The translations under genes and the position numbers were made by a program. The notes beneath the pieces are model-generated. The model did not search any database, was not told where the DNA came from, and saw only the letters and a program-made list of their open reading frames with translations. Shown here one piece after another: positions 1 to 8,377 of a stretch of DNA of 64,000 nt. Within the stretch, counting starts at the first letter, position 1; each line of letters opens with the position of its first letter. The DNA is from Rhodomicrobium sp. R_RK_3 (GTDB taxonomy: Bacteria; Pseudomonadota; Alphaproteobacteria; Rhizobiales; Rhodomicrobiaceae): assembly GCF_002198715.1 (NCBI RefSeq), contig NZ_MWLK01000006.1:1-64000 (forward strand), given 5' to 3'.

Positions 1-103
1 CTCGCCTCTCCACTTGCCGCAGCAATAGCGGAAATATGATTGGGTCCCGGCTCGGCCTGACGGCCGTCCGGGACGACGGGGAGAGGACCTTCGATACGCA
101 AAG

Positions 104-120
104 GTCTCCCATGGGAGAGG
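104..120. repeat. Solo copy of a TCTCCCATGGGAGA palindromic core
   Basis: A perfect 14-bp palindrome, TCTCCCATGGGAGA, followed by a G-run lies just downstream of the minus-strand glycanase gene. The same core occurs twice, in inverted orientation, at 23896-24027. It may act as a terminator hairpin for the glycanase transcript or may be a remnant of a dispersed intergenic repeat family. Nothing else is recognisable in bases 1-167. Confidence 0.35.
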
Positions 121-167
121 GGGTTGGCTGCGGCATGGGCTCGGGCATGTGCCGGACGGGCCGCGCT

Positions 168-1010
168 CTAATTCCGCGCGCTCTTGCCGTGGCGGCGGCA
201 GACGATCGATTCCGGGAACTGGCATTTTTCGCCGGCCTTGGTGAAGGCGATGCGGTCGTAGCGGGCGATGAGGGGCTGGCCGGGATAGTCAAACTTGCCG
301 AGCCAGCCATCCAGGTCGACGCCGCCCCAGATGCTGAGCATGATCTTGCCCGGCGTGTTCGGGAAGGGCGTGCCCTCCTGGCGCTTCTCCTCGTGCATCA
401 GCTCGCCGTTGAGGTACCAGCGGATGGCATCGGGCGCCCATTCGAAGGCGTAATCGGCCATGGTCTGCGAGGCATCGAACGGCAAGGGCGCCATATATTC
501 GTGGCCGCCCTTGGCCTCGCCGAAATAGTTGAGCTGGACGGCGTGCCGGTCCTTGCCCAGGAACTCGATATCGATCTCGTCATGCGGGTTCGGCGCATCC
601 GGCCTCGGCCCGATATAGGTGAAGAAGGCGCTGACCAGCCCGGACGCCGCCGCCGGGCGCATCCGCACTTCATAGGTGCCGTAGCCATAGGAATCGTGGG
701 TCTGCATCTCCGCGCAGCTATAGGGCCGGCCCTCGGTGGCCGCGCCGGCATCCTCCGGCTCCAGCACCAGTTCCAGCGTGCCGTCGACAATATGCACGTT
801 CTTCTTGGACCAGGTGCAATTCTGGTGCGTGCCGTTGGCCCAGCCATCCGACTTGTACCAGCGTGCCGGATCGATACGGTCGAATTCGTCGACGAACGAG
901 GCGCCGGCGCCCGCTTCGGCGTCCTGCGCGCCGGCGGGAAAAGCAGTCGCAGCGAGCAAACTCAACAACATAACGCCAAATACCGGCCCGCTTCTTAGCT
1001 CAATCGTCAT
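168..1010 (-). CDS. exoK: Secreted GH16 beta-glycanase, ExoK-like
   Basis: This 280-residue protein is a family 16 glycoside hydrolase. The signature DEIDIEFLG lies at about residues 144-152, with E145 the expected nucleophile, D147 the assistant and E149 the acid/base. A signal peptide (hydrophobic run at residues 10-24, likely cleavage after AGA near residue 29) sends it to the periplasm or outside. Family members related to ExoK/ExsH cut nascent succinoglycan and so set its chain length; that role here is inferred from the exo genes next door. The ATG at 1010 overlaps the stop of the upstream glycosyltransferase by 11 bp, which suggests translational coupling. A TTG at 1043 would add 11 residues ahead of the signal peptide and is less likely. 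Confidence 0.85.
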   Translation of the reverse strand: MTIELRSGPVFGVMLLSLLAATAFPAGAQDAEAGAGASFVDEFDRIDPARWYKSDGWANGTHQNCTWSKKNVHIVDGTLELVLEPEDAGAATEGRPYSCAEMQTHDSYGYGTYEVRMRPAAASGLVSAFFTYIGPRPDAPNPHDEIDIEFLGKDRHAVQLNYFGEAKGGHEYMAPLPFDASQTMADYAFEWAPDAIRWYLNGELMHEEKRQEGTPFPNTPGKIMLSIWGGVDLDGWLGKFDYPGQPLIARYDRIAFTKAGEKCQFPESIVCRRHGKSARN

Positions 1011-2154
1011 CCTTTGGCCAACCTTCCTGTCCTTCCGCGACAAGTCGGTATAGCCTATCCCAATAGACGTTGGCTTTGCGAGAATCGAACAGCGTTACCG
1101 ATTTTGCGCGCGCGGCCTTCCGCATGGCGGCCAGCCGGGCCGGGTCGCGTATCAAATCGGTAACGGCCTGGACGCTCGCCTGCGCCAGCCGTTCGATCTC
1201 GCCCGCATAGATCGCCTCGAAACCGGGCTCGCCCCGCCCGGCCATGCCGGAATGCACCCAGTCGCCGAGCTCGTTGGTCTCCAGGTCGAGCAGCAGGCCG
1301 TTCTCCCCCGCATTGATGAACTCGGGCACCGCGCTTTGCCGGGTCGCCAGGACGGGGGTCCAATTGGCCATGGATTCGATGATGCTGTAGCCGAACGTGT
1401 CGGAGAAGGTGGTCAGCAGCGACAGATGCGACCGGCGCAGCAGCCGCTGCACCGCATCATTCGGCAAACCGGACCGGTGACGCACATTGGGCAGATTCAA
1501 CAGCTCGAAATAGGGCTCGAAGAAGCCCGGCCGGAGCGGGTCGGTCCACACACTCGCGCCAGCCTCCAGGGTCGAGACGATGTTGACCTGGAGGTTCAGC
1601 CCGCGCTCCAGCGCGATCTGGGCGAGGCGCACCGCCACGCAGCCGCCCTTGCGCCCGAAATGATTGCCGACGAAGGTGATGATGAAAGGCTCGATCGCCT
1701 CGCCCGCCATCTGATCGGGGATGTCGGGGATGTCGATATTGGGATAGCGCACGCCGAGCTTGGGCTCCAGCCGGTCGAGCAGGCCGCTCTGCCGGTGGAC
1801 GGCGCGGAAGGTGCGCCGGGCGTGCTCAGAGATGGCGATGATGCGCCTGCATCGCGGCCCGGCGAGCAACTGGCTGACCTTCTGGAAATAGCCGGTGTGT
1901 TCAAGGCCGTAGGCGCGCGGCAGATGCGATTCAAAACCGATGATGAAGGGCAGCGGCTCGATCGGGATGCGGTTGAAGGCATGGATCAGGTCGAACCCCT
2001 GCAGCGGCAGCGGGTTGAAGACGGTCACGGCTTCAAAACGCTTCCAGAGCCGGTTGACGGGGACGAAGCCGCGCCGGTCGACTCGATTGGCGGAATAGCG
2101 GGGACCATTGAACAACCAGGGGTAGCGCGTCGGTGCTAAAATGCGCAAGCTCAT
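1000..2154 (-). CDS. GT4-type (GT-B fold) glycosyltransferase
   Basis: This is a 384-residue retaining-type glycosyltransferase. The C-terminal half has the GT4 nucleotide-sugar signature, with SDTFGYSIIES followed by VPEF (an EX7E-like pattern) at about residues 255-280. The N-terminal half looks like the acceptor-binding Rossmann domain. The ATG at 2154 has an AGG seven bases upstream; an in-frame TTG at 2193 would add 13 residues and looks less likely. It lies between the ExoL-like gene and the glycanase on the same strand, so it probably adds a sugar to the lipid-linked repeat unit of the exopolysaccharide. Donor sugar and linkage cannot be read from the sequence. Confidence 0.8.
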   Translation of the reverse strand: MSLRILAPTRYPWLFNGPRYSANRVDRRGFVPVNRLWKRFEAVTVFNPLPLQGFDLIHAFNRIPIEPLPFIIGFESHLPRAYGLEHTGYFQKVSQLLAGPRCRRIIAISEHARRTFRAVHRQSGLLDRLEPKLGVRYPNIDIPDIPDQMAGEAIEPFIITFVGNHFGRKGGCVAVRLAQIALERGLNLQVNIVSTLEAGASVWTDPLRPGFFEPYFELLNLPNVRHRSGLPNDAVQRLLRRSHLSLLTTFSDTFGYSIIESMANWTPVLATRQSAVPEFINAGENGLLLDLETNELGDWVHSGMAGRGEPGFEAIYAGEIERLAQASVQAVTDLIRDPARLAAMRKAARAKSVTLFDSRKANVYWDRLYRLVAEGQEGWPKDDD

Positions 2155-2244
2155 GGCAATACCTAAAGTTTGGTTTAAAGACAAACGGCTCAATGCGCGG
2201 CAACGGAAAAACGCAGTCGAAAAATCATATGGAGATCGAAAAGG

Positions 2245-3456
2245 TCAGGGTTTGCAAACGGCCCGGACCAGCCGGGCCGTGTCGGTCGTGTCGATGAAAA
2301 GCGCCGGATCGGCGTGGCGCACGGAATGGCGGGCGGCGGTATATTCGTCTTCAGTCAGTGTTTCTAAGAACCTAACGGCCTCCTCCTCCAGTGGTTCCGC
2401 GAGCGTGAAGCCAAGATGTTCACGCTCGACCATGTCGCCCGTGGCATTGCCGCTCGCGGCGATCATCACGGCGCCCATCAGCCCGCCCTCGTAGAGCCGG
2501 TTGGCGAGGCACCATTCGGAATTGCCGCCGGGATCGAGAAAATCGGCGGTCCAGATGAAATGGACCTTGCTGTAGATCTCGGCCAGGTCGCGCGGATTGA
2601 CGTAAGGGCCTTCGAAAGTCAGGTTCGGAAGGCGGGCGGCGGCGGCGCGGATGGTTTCGGCCGGAATATCGGTTTCGGACGGGATGCCGCGCAGCGTGAT
2701 GGCGACCTTGTCGCCGAGGCGCTCCGCCAGATGGGTGAGGATGGCCATGCTGCGGGCGCATTTCAGCACCCCGAACATGCCGATCACCCATGGCGGCCCG
2801 GGCGGCAGCCCGCCTTGCGGCAAAGCGCCGCCCTCCGGGAAGGCGGCGGCGGGAAGCTTGTTTTCGAGCAGGAACCAGCGGCCGGTGTAATTCTGACGAG
2901 GCTCGAAATAATGGCGGATATAGTCGGGCGCGCTGACCACCAGCAGGCTCGAGCCCGCCATCAGCCGGCGCTCGGCCCAGCGGAACAGCCGGCTGGCGAG
3001 CCCGTCGCCCAGAAACACCCGGCGCACGTCGAGCACCTCATAGGCGATCGGCGCCTTGGCGCCGGTGAGGGCCTTCGCCAGCACCGCGACCAGCAGCATG
3101 TCGAGATTGCGGGCATAGATGGCGTCGCACTGGCGCAGAAGCGCCCGCCGGCGCACCGCGCGGATCACGCCCAGCAGCAATTTCGGCAGTCGCTCCAGAT
3201 AGTTGCGATCGACGGTGGTTCCGAGGTCGACATTGTCCCATTCGGGCGCCGCGTCGCGTCCTTCGCGCTCGCGCCGGAACATGAAGCCCATCACGCGCGC
3301 GCCGCTCGCCTGAAAGCCGCGCGCCCGCTTGATGACCGTGCTCTCCGCCGAATCATGTCCGAAAAAGGCGATCAGCGGTCCCGGTTCCGCGCCGGGCATG
3401 GCTGCCGCGCCGGTCGTCTCGGCTCGCGCCGGATGATCGCGTATCAGGGACTGCAT
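2245..3456 (-). CDS. ExoL-like glycosyltransferase
   Basis: This is a 403-residue cytoplasmic glycosyltransferase of the GT-B kind. Its N-terminal segment (FFGHDSAESTVIKRA, then GFMFRR) and the YARNLDML and YEVLD segments resemble succinoglycan protein ExoL, an identification made from memory of the family. The exoK-exoL-exoA neighbourhood, as in Sinorhizobium, supports it. The ATG at 3456 is preceded by AAGAAGGG at good distance. A GTG at 3507 would lengthen the protein, and the ATG at 3399 lacks an SD. It would act on the undecaprenyl-linked oligosaccharide at the inner membrane face. Confidence is high for glycosyltransferase and moderate for ExoL orthology. Confidence 0.75.
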   Translation of the reverse strand: MQSLIRDHPARAETTGAAAMPGAEPGPLIAFFGHDSAESTVIKRARGFQASGARVMGFMFRREREGRDAAPEWDNVDLGTTVDRNYLERLPKLLLGVIRAVRRRALLRQCDAIYARNLDMLLVAVLAKALTGAKAPIAYEVLDVRRVFLGDGLASRLFRWAERRLMAGSSLLVVSAPDYIRHYFEPRQNYTGRWFLLENKLPAAAFPEGGALPQGGLPPGPPWVIGMFGVLKCARSMAILTHLAERLGDKVAITLRGIPSETDIPAETIRAAAARLPNLTFEGPYVNPRDLAEIYSKVHFIWTADFLDPGGNSEWCLANRLYEGGLMGAVMIAASGNATGDMVEREHLGFTLAEPLEEEAVRFLETLTEDEYTAARHSVRHADPALFIDTTDTARLVRAVCKP

Positions 3457-3802
3457 GCGCCGGAACCCTTCTTGTTGGCCGCCCGCGTCGAGGCAGGCAG
3501 CCAGCACGTCAAATCGCGGCCCCTAATAAACGATGTCAAATTTCATCTGCCAAGCCGTGATACTCACAATGGAAAAGCCGAAGGCCTCCCTCTTTAGCAT
3601 GTGTTCCGGTTCGGTATCGCCGGGGGATACCCCTTATGATTAATCATCTCTCGAAAGAGTGTCTGCCCAGTTCACGCCATCCGGTTTATGCCAAATGAGC
3701 ACGGACGCGGCCCCACGCGAACGCGTATTCGCGCCCGCTTGAACCTTTATCAAGGCTTTCATCGTCAGATCGCGGGAGCAATCGACAGGAAGGGAGAGCG
3801 GC
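3457..3802. other. Divergent promoter region between the two exo transcription units
   Basis: This stretch of about 350 bases separates the minus-strand glycosyltransferase genes from exoA. I see no gene in it. It is more AT-rich than its surroundings near 3500-3660 and holds two operator-like inverted repeats, listed separately. The promoters for both directions should lie here, but no -35/-10 pair is clear enough to call. Confidence 0.5.
3614..3648. promoter_or_regulatory. Two operator-like palindromes upstream of exo genes
   Basis: GGTATC at 3614-3619 and GATACC at 3627-3632 form an inverted repeat with a 7-base spacer. Five bases further on, ATGATTAATCAT at 3637-3648 is a perfect 12-bp palindrome. 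Both sit midway between divergent exo genes, where a regulator of polysaccharide synthesis would bind. The binding protein is unknown. Confidence 0.4.
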
Positions 3803-3841
3803 ATGAGCGGTCCCGTTAGCGACAAGGCCGGCAGCCGATGA
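3803..3841 (+). CDS. Possible 12-residue leader peptide coupled to exoA
   Basis: An ATG at 3803 has a strong SD (AAGGGAGAG, about 3 bases of spacer) and opens a 12-codon frame encoding MSGPVSDKAGSR. Its TGA overlaps the exoA ATG as ATGA at 3838-3841. exoA itself has only a weak AAGG ten bases ahead of its start. The arrangement would couple exoA translation to the leader. No family exists to compare with, so this rests on geometry alone. Confidence 0.35.
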   Translation: MSGPVSDKAGSR

Positions 3842-4866
3842 GCGCGGATGCCAAGCCCTTCGTCGCCATCATCATGCCCGCGCTGAACGAGGAAGGCTAT
3901 ATCGAAGCCGCGATCGCCTCGGTGACGCCGGAGGATGACGGCGGCATCGATTACGAGCTGCTGGTGATGGATGGCGGCAGCACCGACCGCACGGCGGAGA
4001 TCGTCGAACGGCTCGGCGAGGAGAACGGCCGCATCAAGCTCCTGGCCAATCCGCGCAAGATCCAGTCCGCCGCCATGAACATCGCCGCGCGCGACGCCTC
4101 GCCGCAGGCGCAATATCTGCTGCGTGCCGATTGCCATTCGCATTATCCGGAAGGCTTTGCCGAGCGCTGCGTCGCGGCGCTGAGGGAAAAGGGCGCCGCT
4201 TCGGTGGTGGTGACGATGCGCAGCGTCGGGCGCGGCTGCCTGCAGAAGGCGATTGCGGCGGCGTCCAACAGCCGGCTCGGCAATGGCGGCTCGGCCCATC
4301 GCCGCGCGGGCGCCTCCTGCTATGTCGACCATGGCCATCACGCCGCCTTCGACCGCGAGGCCTATCTGGCGCTCGGCGGCTATGACGAAAGCTTCCGCCA
4401 TAATGAGGACGCCGAATATGACCAGCGCGTCCTCCGCTCGGGCCGGCGCATCTGGCTGATCGGCGATCTCGCCATCGACTATTTCCCGCGTGCCGATTTC
4501 AGCGCGCTGGGCCGCCAATACCGCAATTATGGCTGGGGCCGCGCCAATACGCTGATGAAGCACAGGGCGATCCCGCGTCCGCGCCAGATCCTGCCGGTGG
4601 TGATTTTCGTCGGCAATGCGGGAGCGCTGCTGCTCGCACCGCTGGTTCCGGAATTTCTGCTCGTGCCTCTGCTCTATGCCGGCCTGTGCTGCGGCTGGGG
4701 CCTCGCCCTGGCGCTCAAGGCGGGCAATGTCTGCACGGCGCTCAGCGGACCGGCGGCGATGGTGATGCATCTGAGCTGGGCCTATGGCTTCCTCTGGCGC
4801 CTGCTGCTGCCGCCCGCGACCGAGGCCGGAGGGCTCCGCAACCGGCCCGGGCCGGCCCCCGGTTAA
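3838..4866 (+). CDS. exoA: Succinoglycan-type glycosyltransferase ExoA
   Basis: This is a 342-residue GT2 (GT-A fold) transferase that closely fits ExoA, the enzyme that adds a beta-1,3-linked glucose to the lipid-linked repeat unit. The N-terminal PALNEEG and DGGSTDRTAE segments bind the nucleotide sugar. D98 in RADCHSHYP occupies the metal-binding position, VDHGHHAAF is typical of the ExoA subfamily, and NEDAEYD near residues 189-195 supplies the catalytic acid. Hydrophobic segments at about 250-320 anchor it in the inner membrane. exoF follows after 144 bases on the same strand. The start overlaps a short upstream frame (3803-3841). The identification as ExoA is firm; the exact linkage is inferred. 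Confidence 0.9.
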   Translation: MSADAKPFVAIIMPALNEEGYIEAAIASVTPEDDGGIDYELLVMDGGSTDRTAEIVERLGEENGRIKLLANPRKIQSAAMNIAARDASPQAQYLLRADCHSHYPEGFAERCVAALREKGAASVVVTMRSVGRGCLQKAIAAASNSRLGNGGSAHRRAGASCYVDHGHHAAFDREAYLALGGYDESFRHNEDAEYDQRVLRSGRRIWLIGDLAIDYFPRADFSALGRQYRNYGWGRANTLMKHRAIPRPRQILPVVIFVGNAGALLLAPLVPEFLLVPLLYAGLCCGWGLALALKAGNVCTALSGPAAMVMHLSWAYGFLWRLLLPPATEAGGLRNRPGPAPG

Positions 4867-5010
4867 GTGCGTTGCCAGATCAAACTGGCGCAGCCCGCGT
4901 CACGTGTTACGGTGTTGGAAAGCAAACCGAGACGTTGCATTGGCAACTTATGCGATGAACGTCCGGCTGGGAGCGCCCCGCCAAGGGGTTCACCTTCGAG
5001 GGTATCGACG

Positions 5011-6396
5011 ATGGATATGGGTTTTCGGCGTTTCGCCTGCTGCGCGATTGGTGGCCTGGTGCTTGGCTCTGGGCCTGTTATGGCAGCGGAAATGAAGCCG
5101 GCCCAGATGCCCGTTGCCGAGGAGCAGACCGCATCCGCGCCCTACCGGCTCGGACCTCAGGACGTCATCAGCGTCAAGGTCGTCGAATGGCGGCCGTCCA
5201 TCGATCAGATCTATGCCTGGGAAGCGCTTAACGACAAATATACCATCGGGCCGGCCGGGCAGCTCGCCTTGCCGCTGGTCGGCGAGATCCCGGTGCTGGG
5301 GCTGACCACGGGCGATTTGGCGCAGCGGATTTCCGAGCAATTGAAGGACCGGATGCGGCTCGCCGCACCGCCGGATGCGACCGTCGAGATCGTCGAATAC
5401 CGGCCGATGTACCTGTTCGGGCAGGTGGAAAAGCCCGGCCAATATCCCTATCAGCCGGGCATGACGGTGCTGCGCGCCGTCAGCGTGGCAAGCGGACTGG
5501 TGCGTACCCGCGACCCGCGGCTGCAGCGCGAGGCCATCACCTCGCGCGGCGAACTCGATGTTCTGCTCAGCGAGCTCGACGGTCTGATCGCGCGCAATGC
5601 CCGGCTCGAAGCCGAACTGGCCGGCGCCACCGAGATCACCTTCCCGCCCGCCCTCGCCGACCAGAAGGACCAGCCGCATGTCATGCGGCTGATGGAGCAG
5701 GAGAAGCTGATTTTCGAGGCCCGCAATTTCGCCTATGCGACGCAGTTGAGCGCGACCAAGCAGCTCAAGGTCTTTCTCGAGCAGGAAGTCCAATCGCTGA
5801 AGAACCAGCGCGATGTCCACAATACCCAGCAGCGGCTGGTGACCGAGGAACTGGAAAAGGTGCGCGGGCTCGCCAGCAAGGGCCTGACCACCGGCACGCG
5901 CCAGCTCGAACTGGAGCGGCTCTCGGCCCAGCTCGAGGGCGACGGTTTGCGGCTCGACGGCAGCGCCATCAAGGCCAAGCAGGACATCTCCCGCACCGAC
6001 ATCGCCATTCTTGAATTGCAGAACAAGCGCAAATCCGATGTCACCGTCGATCTGCGCGAGACCAAGCGCCTGCTCGAACAGGTCCAGAGCAAACGCAACA
6101 CCGCCGCCAAGCTCGTCTATGATTCGGAAGTCATCGCGCCGGGCCTGCTGCTCGACGACGACACGGGCGACGCGGCGCAGATGGTCTACAAGATCGTCCG
6201 CAATACCGGCGGCAAGACCGTCGAATTCGTGGCGGGCGAGAACACGCCTGTGCTGCCAGGCGACACGATCAAGGTCGAGGCTCCCAAAGGCAAGCGCCGC
6301 GGCTCCGAGCTCAGCGCCGCGCCCGAGGGCCGCCCCCGGACCGGCGGCCTTGCCTCCGCCGGCACCCCCGAGGGGGATGTGGGCAAGTCGCGCTAA
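5011..6396 (+). CDS. exoF: Polysaccharide export protein, ExoF/Wza-type
   Basis: This is a 461-residue periplasmic or outer-membrane-associated export protein. After a signal peptide (cleaved near VMAAE) comes a polysaccharide export domain (PYRLGPQDVISVKV, about residues 45-130) and an SLBB-like segment (YLFGQVEKPGQYPY). A long helical, coiled-coil-prone stretch (about 180-385) and a short disordered tail follow. This matches ExoF, which works with ExoP to move succinoglycan through the envelope. The ATG at 5011 has GAGGG eight bases upstream. A GTG at 4867 in the same frame directly follows the exoA stop but would add 48 residues before the signal peptide and is rejected. It probably shares a transcript with exoA. 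Confidence 0.87.
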   Translation: MDMGFRRFACCAIGGLVLGSGPVMAAEMKPAQMPVAEEQTASAPYRLGPQDVISVKVVEWRPSIDQIYAWEALNDKYTIGPAGQLALPLVGEIPVLGLTTGDLAQRISEQLKDRMRLAAPPDATVEIVEYRPMYLFGQVEKPGQYPYQPGMTVLRAVSVASGLVRTRDPRLQREAITSRGELDVLLSELDGLIARNARLEAELAGATEITFPPALADQKDQPHVMRLMEQEKLIFEARNFAYATQLSATKQLKVFLEQEVQSLKNQRDVHNTQQRLVTEELEKVRGLASKGLTTGTRQLELERLSAQLEGDGLRLDGSAIKAKQDISRTDIAILELQNKRKSDVTVDLRETKRLLEQVQSKRNTAAKLVYDSEVIAPGLLLDDDTGDAAQMVYKIVRNTGGKTVEFVAGENTPVLPGDTIKVEAPKGKRRGSELSAAPEGRPRTGGLASAGTPEGDVGKSR

Positions 6397-6438
6397 GGCA
6401 ATTCGTTGATTTTGCAACCGGACTTCCCGCGCACCGGA

Positions 6439-6478
6439 GGGGGCAGCGGCAGCTTGCTTCTGCCTGCCGCTTGCCCCC
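6439..6478. terminator. Strong GC hairpin between convergent genes
   Basis: GGGGGCAGCGGCAG at 6439-6452 pairs with CTGCCGCTTGCCCCC at 6464-6478, with one bulged base and an 11-base loop. It lies between the ends of exoF and the convergent VOC gene. No long T-run follows, so it may work with Rho or simply block read-through both ways. Confidence 0.6.
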
Positions 6479-6485
6479 CGCCTTG

Positions 6486-6980
6486 CTATCGGTATGAAGC
6501 AGGATCGAAGCCGGACCGGTCGAAATAGAGCGAGGCAGCCAGGGCCTCACCCGTCTGGGTGAAGGAATCGGCGAGCTTCTTCATTTCGGGAATGCGCGAC
6601 CGGTCGAGCGTTGTCACATCGGGCCAGTCGACCTCCAGAAGATTGCCGCCGGGATCGCGCAGATACATTTGAACGCTGCCGCCGGGCAATTCATTGATCG
6701 AATTGCTGAAGGTCGTCTCATCGAGCGCTCCGAGCTCCTTCGCAGCCTCATAGACCGCATGGAAGTCGGTCACGTCGAGCGCGAAATGCTGGTAGCGCGC
6801 CAACGCGTCCTTAAGCTGGAACAGATGGAGCTGCAGCGTCCCGCAGCGCAGCCATTGCGCGGGGAAACCGAAATTGTAAGTCGGGATGCGCTCCATTCCG
6901 AACACCGTCTCGTAAAAGCGCAATGACGCTTCAAGATCCGTCGCCGCGACGGAAAGATGATTGAAGCCGATTGCCCGCAT
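6486..6980 (-). CDS. VOC (glyoxalase/bleomycin resistance) family protein
   Basis: This is a 164-residue vicinal-oxygen-chelate protein with one pair of beta-alpha-beta-beta-beta motifs. Candidate metal ligands are H8 in GFNHLSVAA, H66 in QHFALDV and a glutamate in GNLLEVDWP near residue 118. The C-terminal 40 residues are an extension beyond the usual single domain. The ATG has an excellent SD (AGGAGG, 5 bases of spacer). Members include dioxygenases, glyoxalases and isomerases, so the substrate cannot be assigned. It stands alone at the edge of the exo genes. Confidence 0.8.
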   Translation of the reverse strand: MRAIGFNHLSVAATDLEASLRFYETVFGMERIPTYNFGFPAQWLRCGTLQLHLFQLKDALARYQHFALDVTDFHAVYEAAKELGALDETTFSNSINELPGGSVQMYLRDPGGNLLEVDWPDVTTLDRSRIPEMKKLADSFTQTGEALAASLYFDRSGFDPASYR

Positions 6981-7350
6981 TGGGGCCTCCTGTCAGTGAT
7001 GAACAATCAAGATCCATGCGCCGCGGGATGCAATTCCCGGCACGCGCAGTTTGCCGGACGCGGGTGAATACGCGCGGGCCTCCTGAAAAAACGTCAGTCA
7101 CGCTGCACGCGCATTACCAGGGCATTGCAAATGAAACCGTGCGGCTGGAAATGCGGTCTCCTCGCGAGGACGGCGGCAAGGTTGCCGCAATCGCGGCGCA
7201 TTCCAGCAAGAACGGAACAGAGGAGCGGCAGGCGCGGCTATGGTTTGCGACGCGCTTGCGCCACCCGCGCGGCAGGTCGCCGGCGACCTTGGAGACGACA
7301 AGCAGCGCTCTGGTGCCGTGAGGCCAGGCGTTCCCGAATTGATCTCGCCT
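6981..7350. other. Non-coding gap between a VOC gene and a LysR gene
   Basis: This 370-base stretch shows no frame with convincing protein character and no clear hairpin with a T-run. It must hold the promoter of the VOC gene at its left end. The composition is like the surrounding genes, so it could contain decayed coding sequence, but I cannot identify any. Confidence 0.4.
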
Positions 7351-8274
7351 CTAGGAGGAGGACGGCGCCTGGGCAGCGCTCGCGGCGGCCTCGGCCTGGG
7401 CCTGCTCGATGAGCCAGGCACGAAAACGCCGGAAGGCCGGGTTGCGCAGCCGGTCCTTGGGGAAGATGAAGTAATAGGTGAAGCTGCCGCGGTCCAGCGC
7501 CGGGCCGAAAGGCTGGATCAGGCGCCCCTCGCGCAGATCGTCGAGGAAGAATGCCTTCTGCGCCATCATGATGCCGAGCCCCTGCAGCACCGCCTGATAG
7601 GCGAGCGTCGAGCTGGCATATTTGTCCCCGGCATAGGCGTCGATATGCGGCGCGCCGGCGGCCCGCAGCCAGTAGCGCCAATCATCCATCCGCACGATCG
7701 AGTGCAGCAGCACCACCTTGGCCAGATCGTTGACGCTCGTCAGCCCATGCGCCCGCTGAAAGGCCGGCGTGCAGAGCGGCACCAGTTCGTTCGGCAGGAG
7801 CCGGTCGGTCTCGACGCCCGGCCAATTGCCGTCGCCGAGCCGGATCGCGCCGTCGACGCTCTCGCGGCCGAAATCGACGGTCTCGTTCGAGGTGGTGAGG
7901 CGGACCTCGGTGGTCTGGTTGGCGGCGTGGAAGCTGCCGAGGCGCGGGATCAGCCATTTCATGGCGAAGGTCGTATAGGCGCGGACGCGCAGCACGTCCC
8001 TGGCCCGCCTGCCGGTAAGCTTTTCGGTGGCCTCGCGGATGCCGTCGAGATGCTGCGTGATGGCGGCGAGATAATGCTCGCCTTCGTTGGTCAGCACGAT
8101 CTCGCGCGGGGCGCGGCGGAAGAGGCGGATGCCCAGATGGGTTTCGAGGCTGCGCACCTGGCGGCTGATCGCGCCGGGCGTGACGGACAGCTCCTCCGCC
8201 GCCCGGCGGATGCTCTGCAGCCTGCCAGCGGCTTCGAAAGCGCGCAAGGGATTGAGGGGCGGGAGCTTGTCCAT
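7351..8274 (-). CDS. LysR-family regulator, GcvA-like
   Basis: This is a 307-residue LysR-type regulator. The winged helix-turn-helix spans about residues 5-65 (LNPLRAFEAAGRLQSIRRAA, then SVTPGAISRQVRSLE). The effector domain follows from about 90. LPPLNPLRAFEAAGR at the N-terminus and the LVPLCTPAF region are typical of the GcvA-like subgroup. The ATG at 8274 is the standard subgroup start, although no SD stands out. It is divergent from a second LysR gene 103 bases away. The target is unknown; nearby VOC and SDR enzyme genes are candidates. Confidence 0.88.
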   Translation of the reverse strand: MDKLPPLNPLRAFEAAGRLQSIRRAAEELSVTPGAISRQVRSLETHLGIRLFRRAPREIVLTNEGEHYLAAITQHLDGIREATEKLTGRRARDVLRVRAYTTFAMKWLIPRLGSFHAANQTTEVRLTTSNETVDFGRESVDGAIRLGDGNWPGVETDRLLPNELVPLCTPAFQRAHGLTSVNDLAKVVLLHSIVRMDDWRYWLRAAGAPHIDAYAGDKYASSTLAYQAVLQGLGIMMAQKAFFLDDLREGRLIQPFGPALDRGSFTYYFIFPKDRLRNPAFRRFRAWLIEQAQAEAAASAAQAPSSS

Positions 8275-8377
8275 GCAAAAAGCAATGCCCGCATGTTGCC
8301 TTTTAGTCAACGATGCCGCCCGGCATTCTCCCTCTCGCCGCTGCCGGTTCCTTCCTATCTTTGCGGATGAACCCGCC

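Noticed and set aside
4867-5010. N-terminal extension of the exoF-like protein from a GTG at 4867
   Set aside because: It would place 48 residues ahead of a clear signal peptide, while ATG 5011 has a well-spaced GAGGG.
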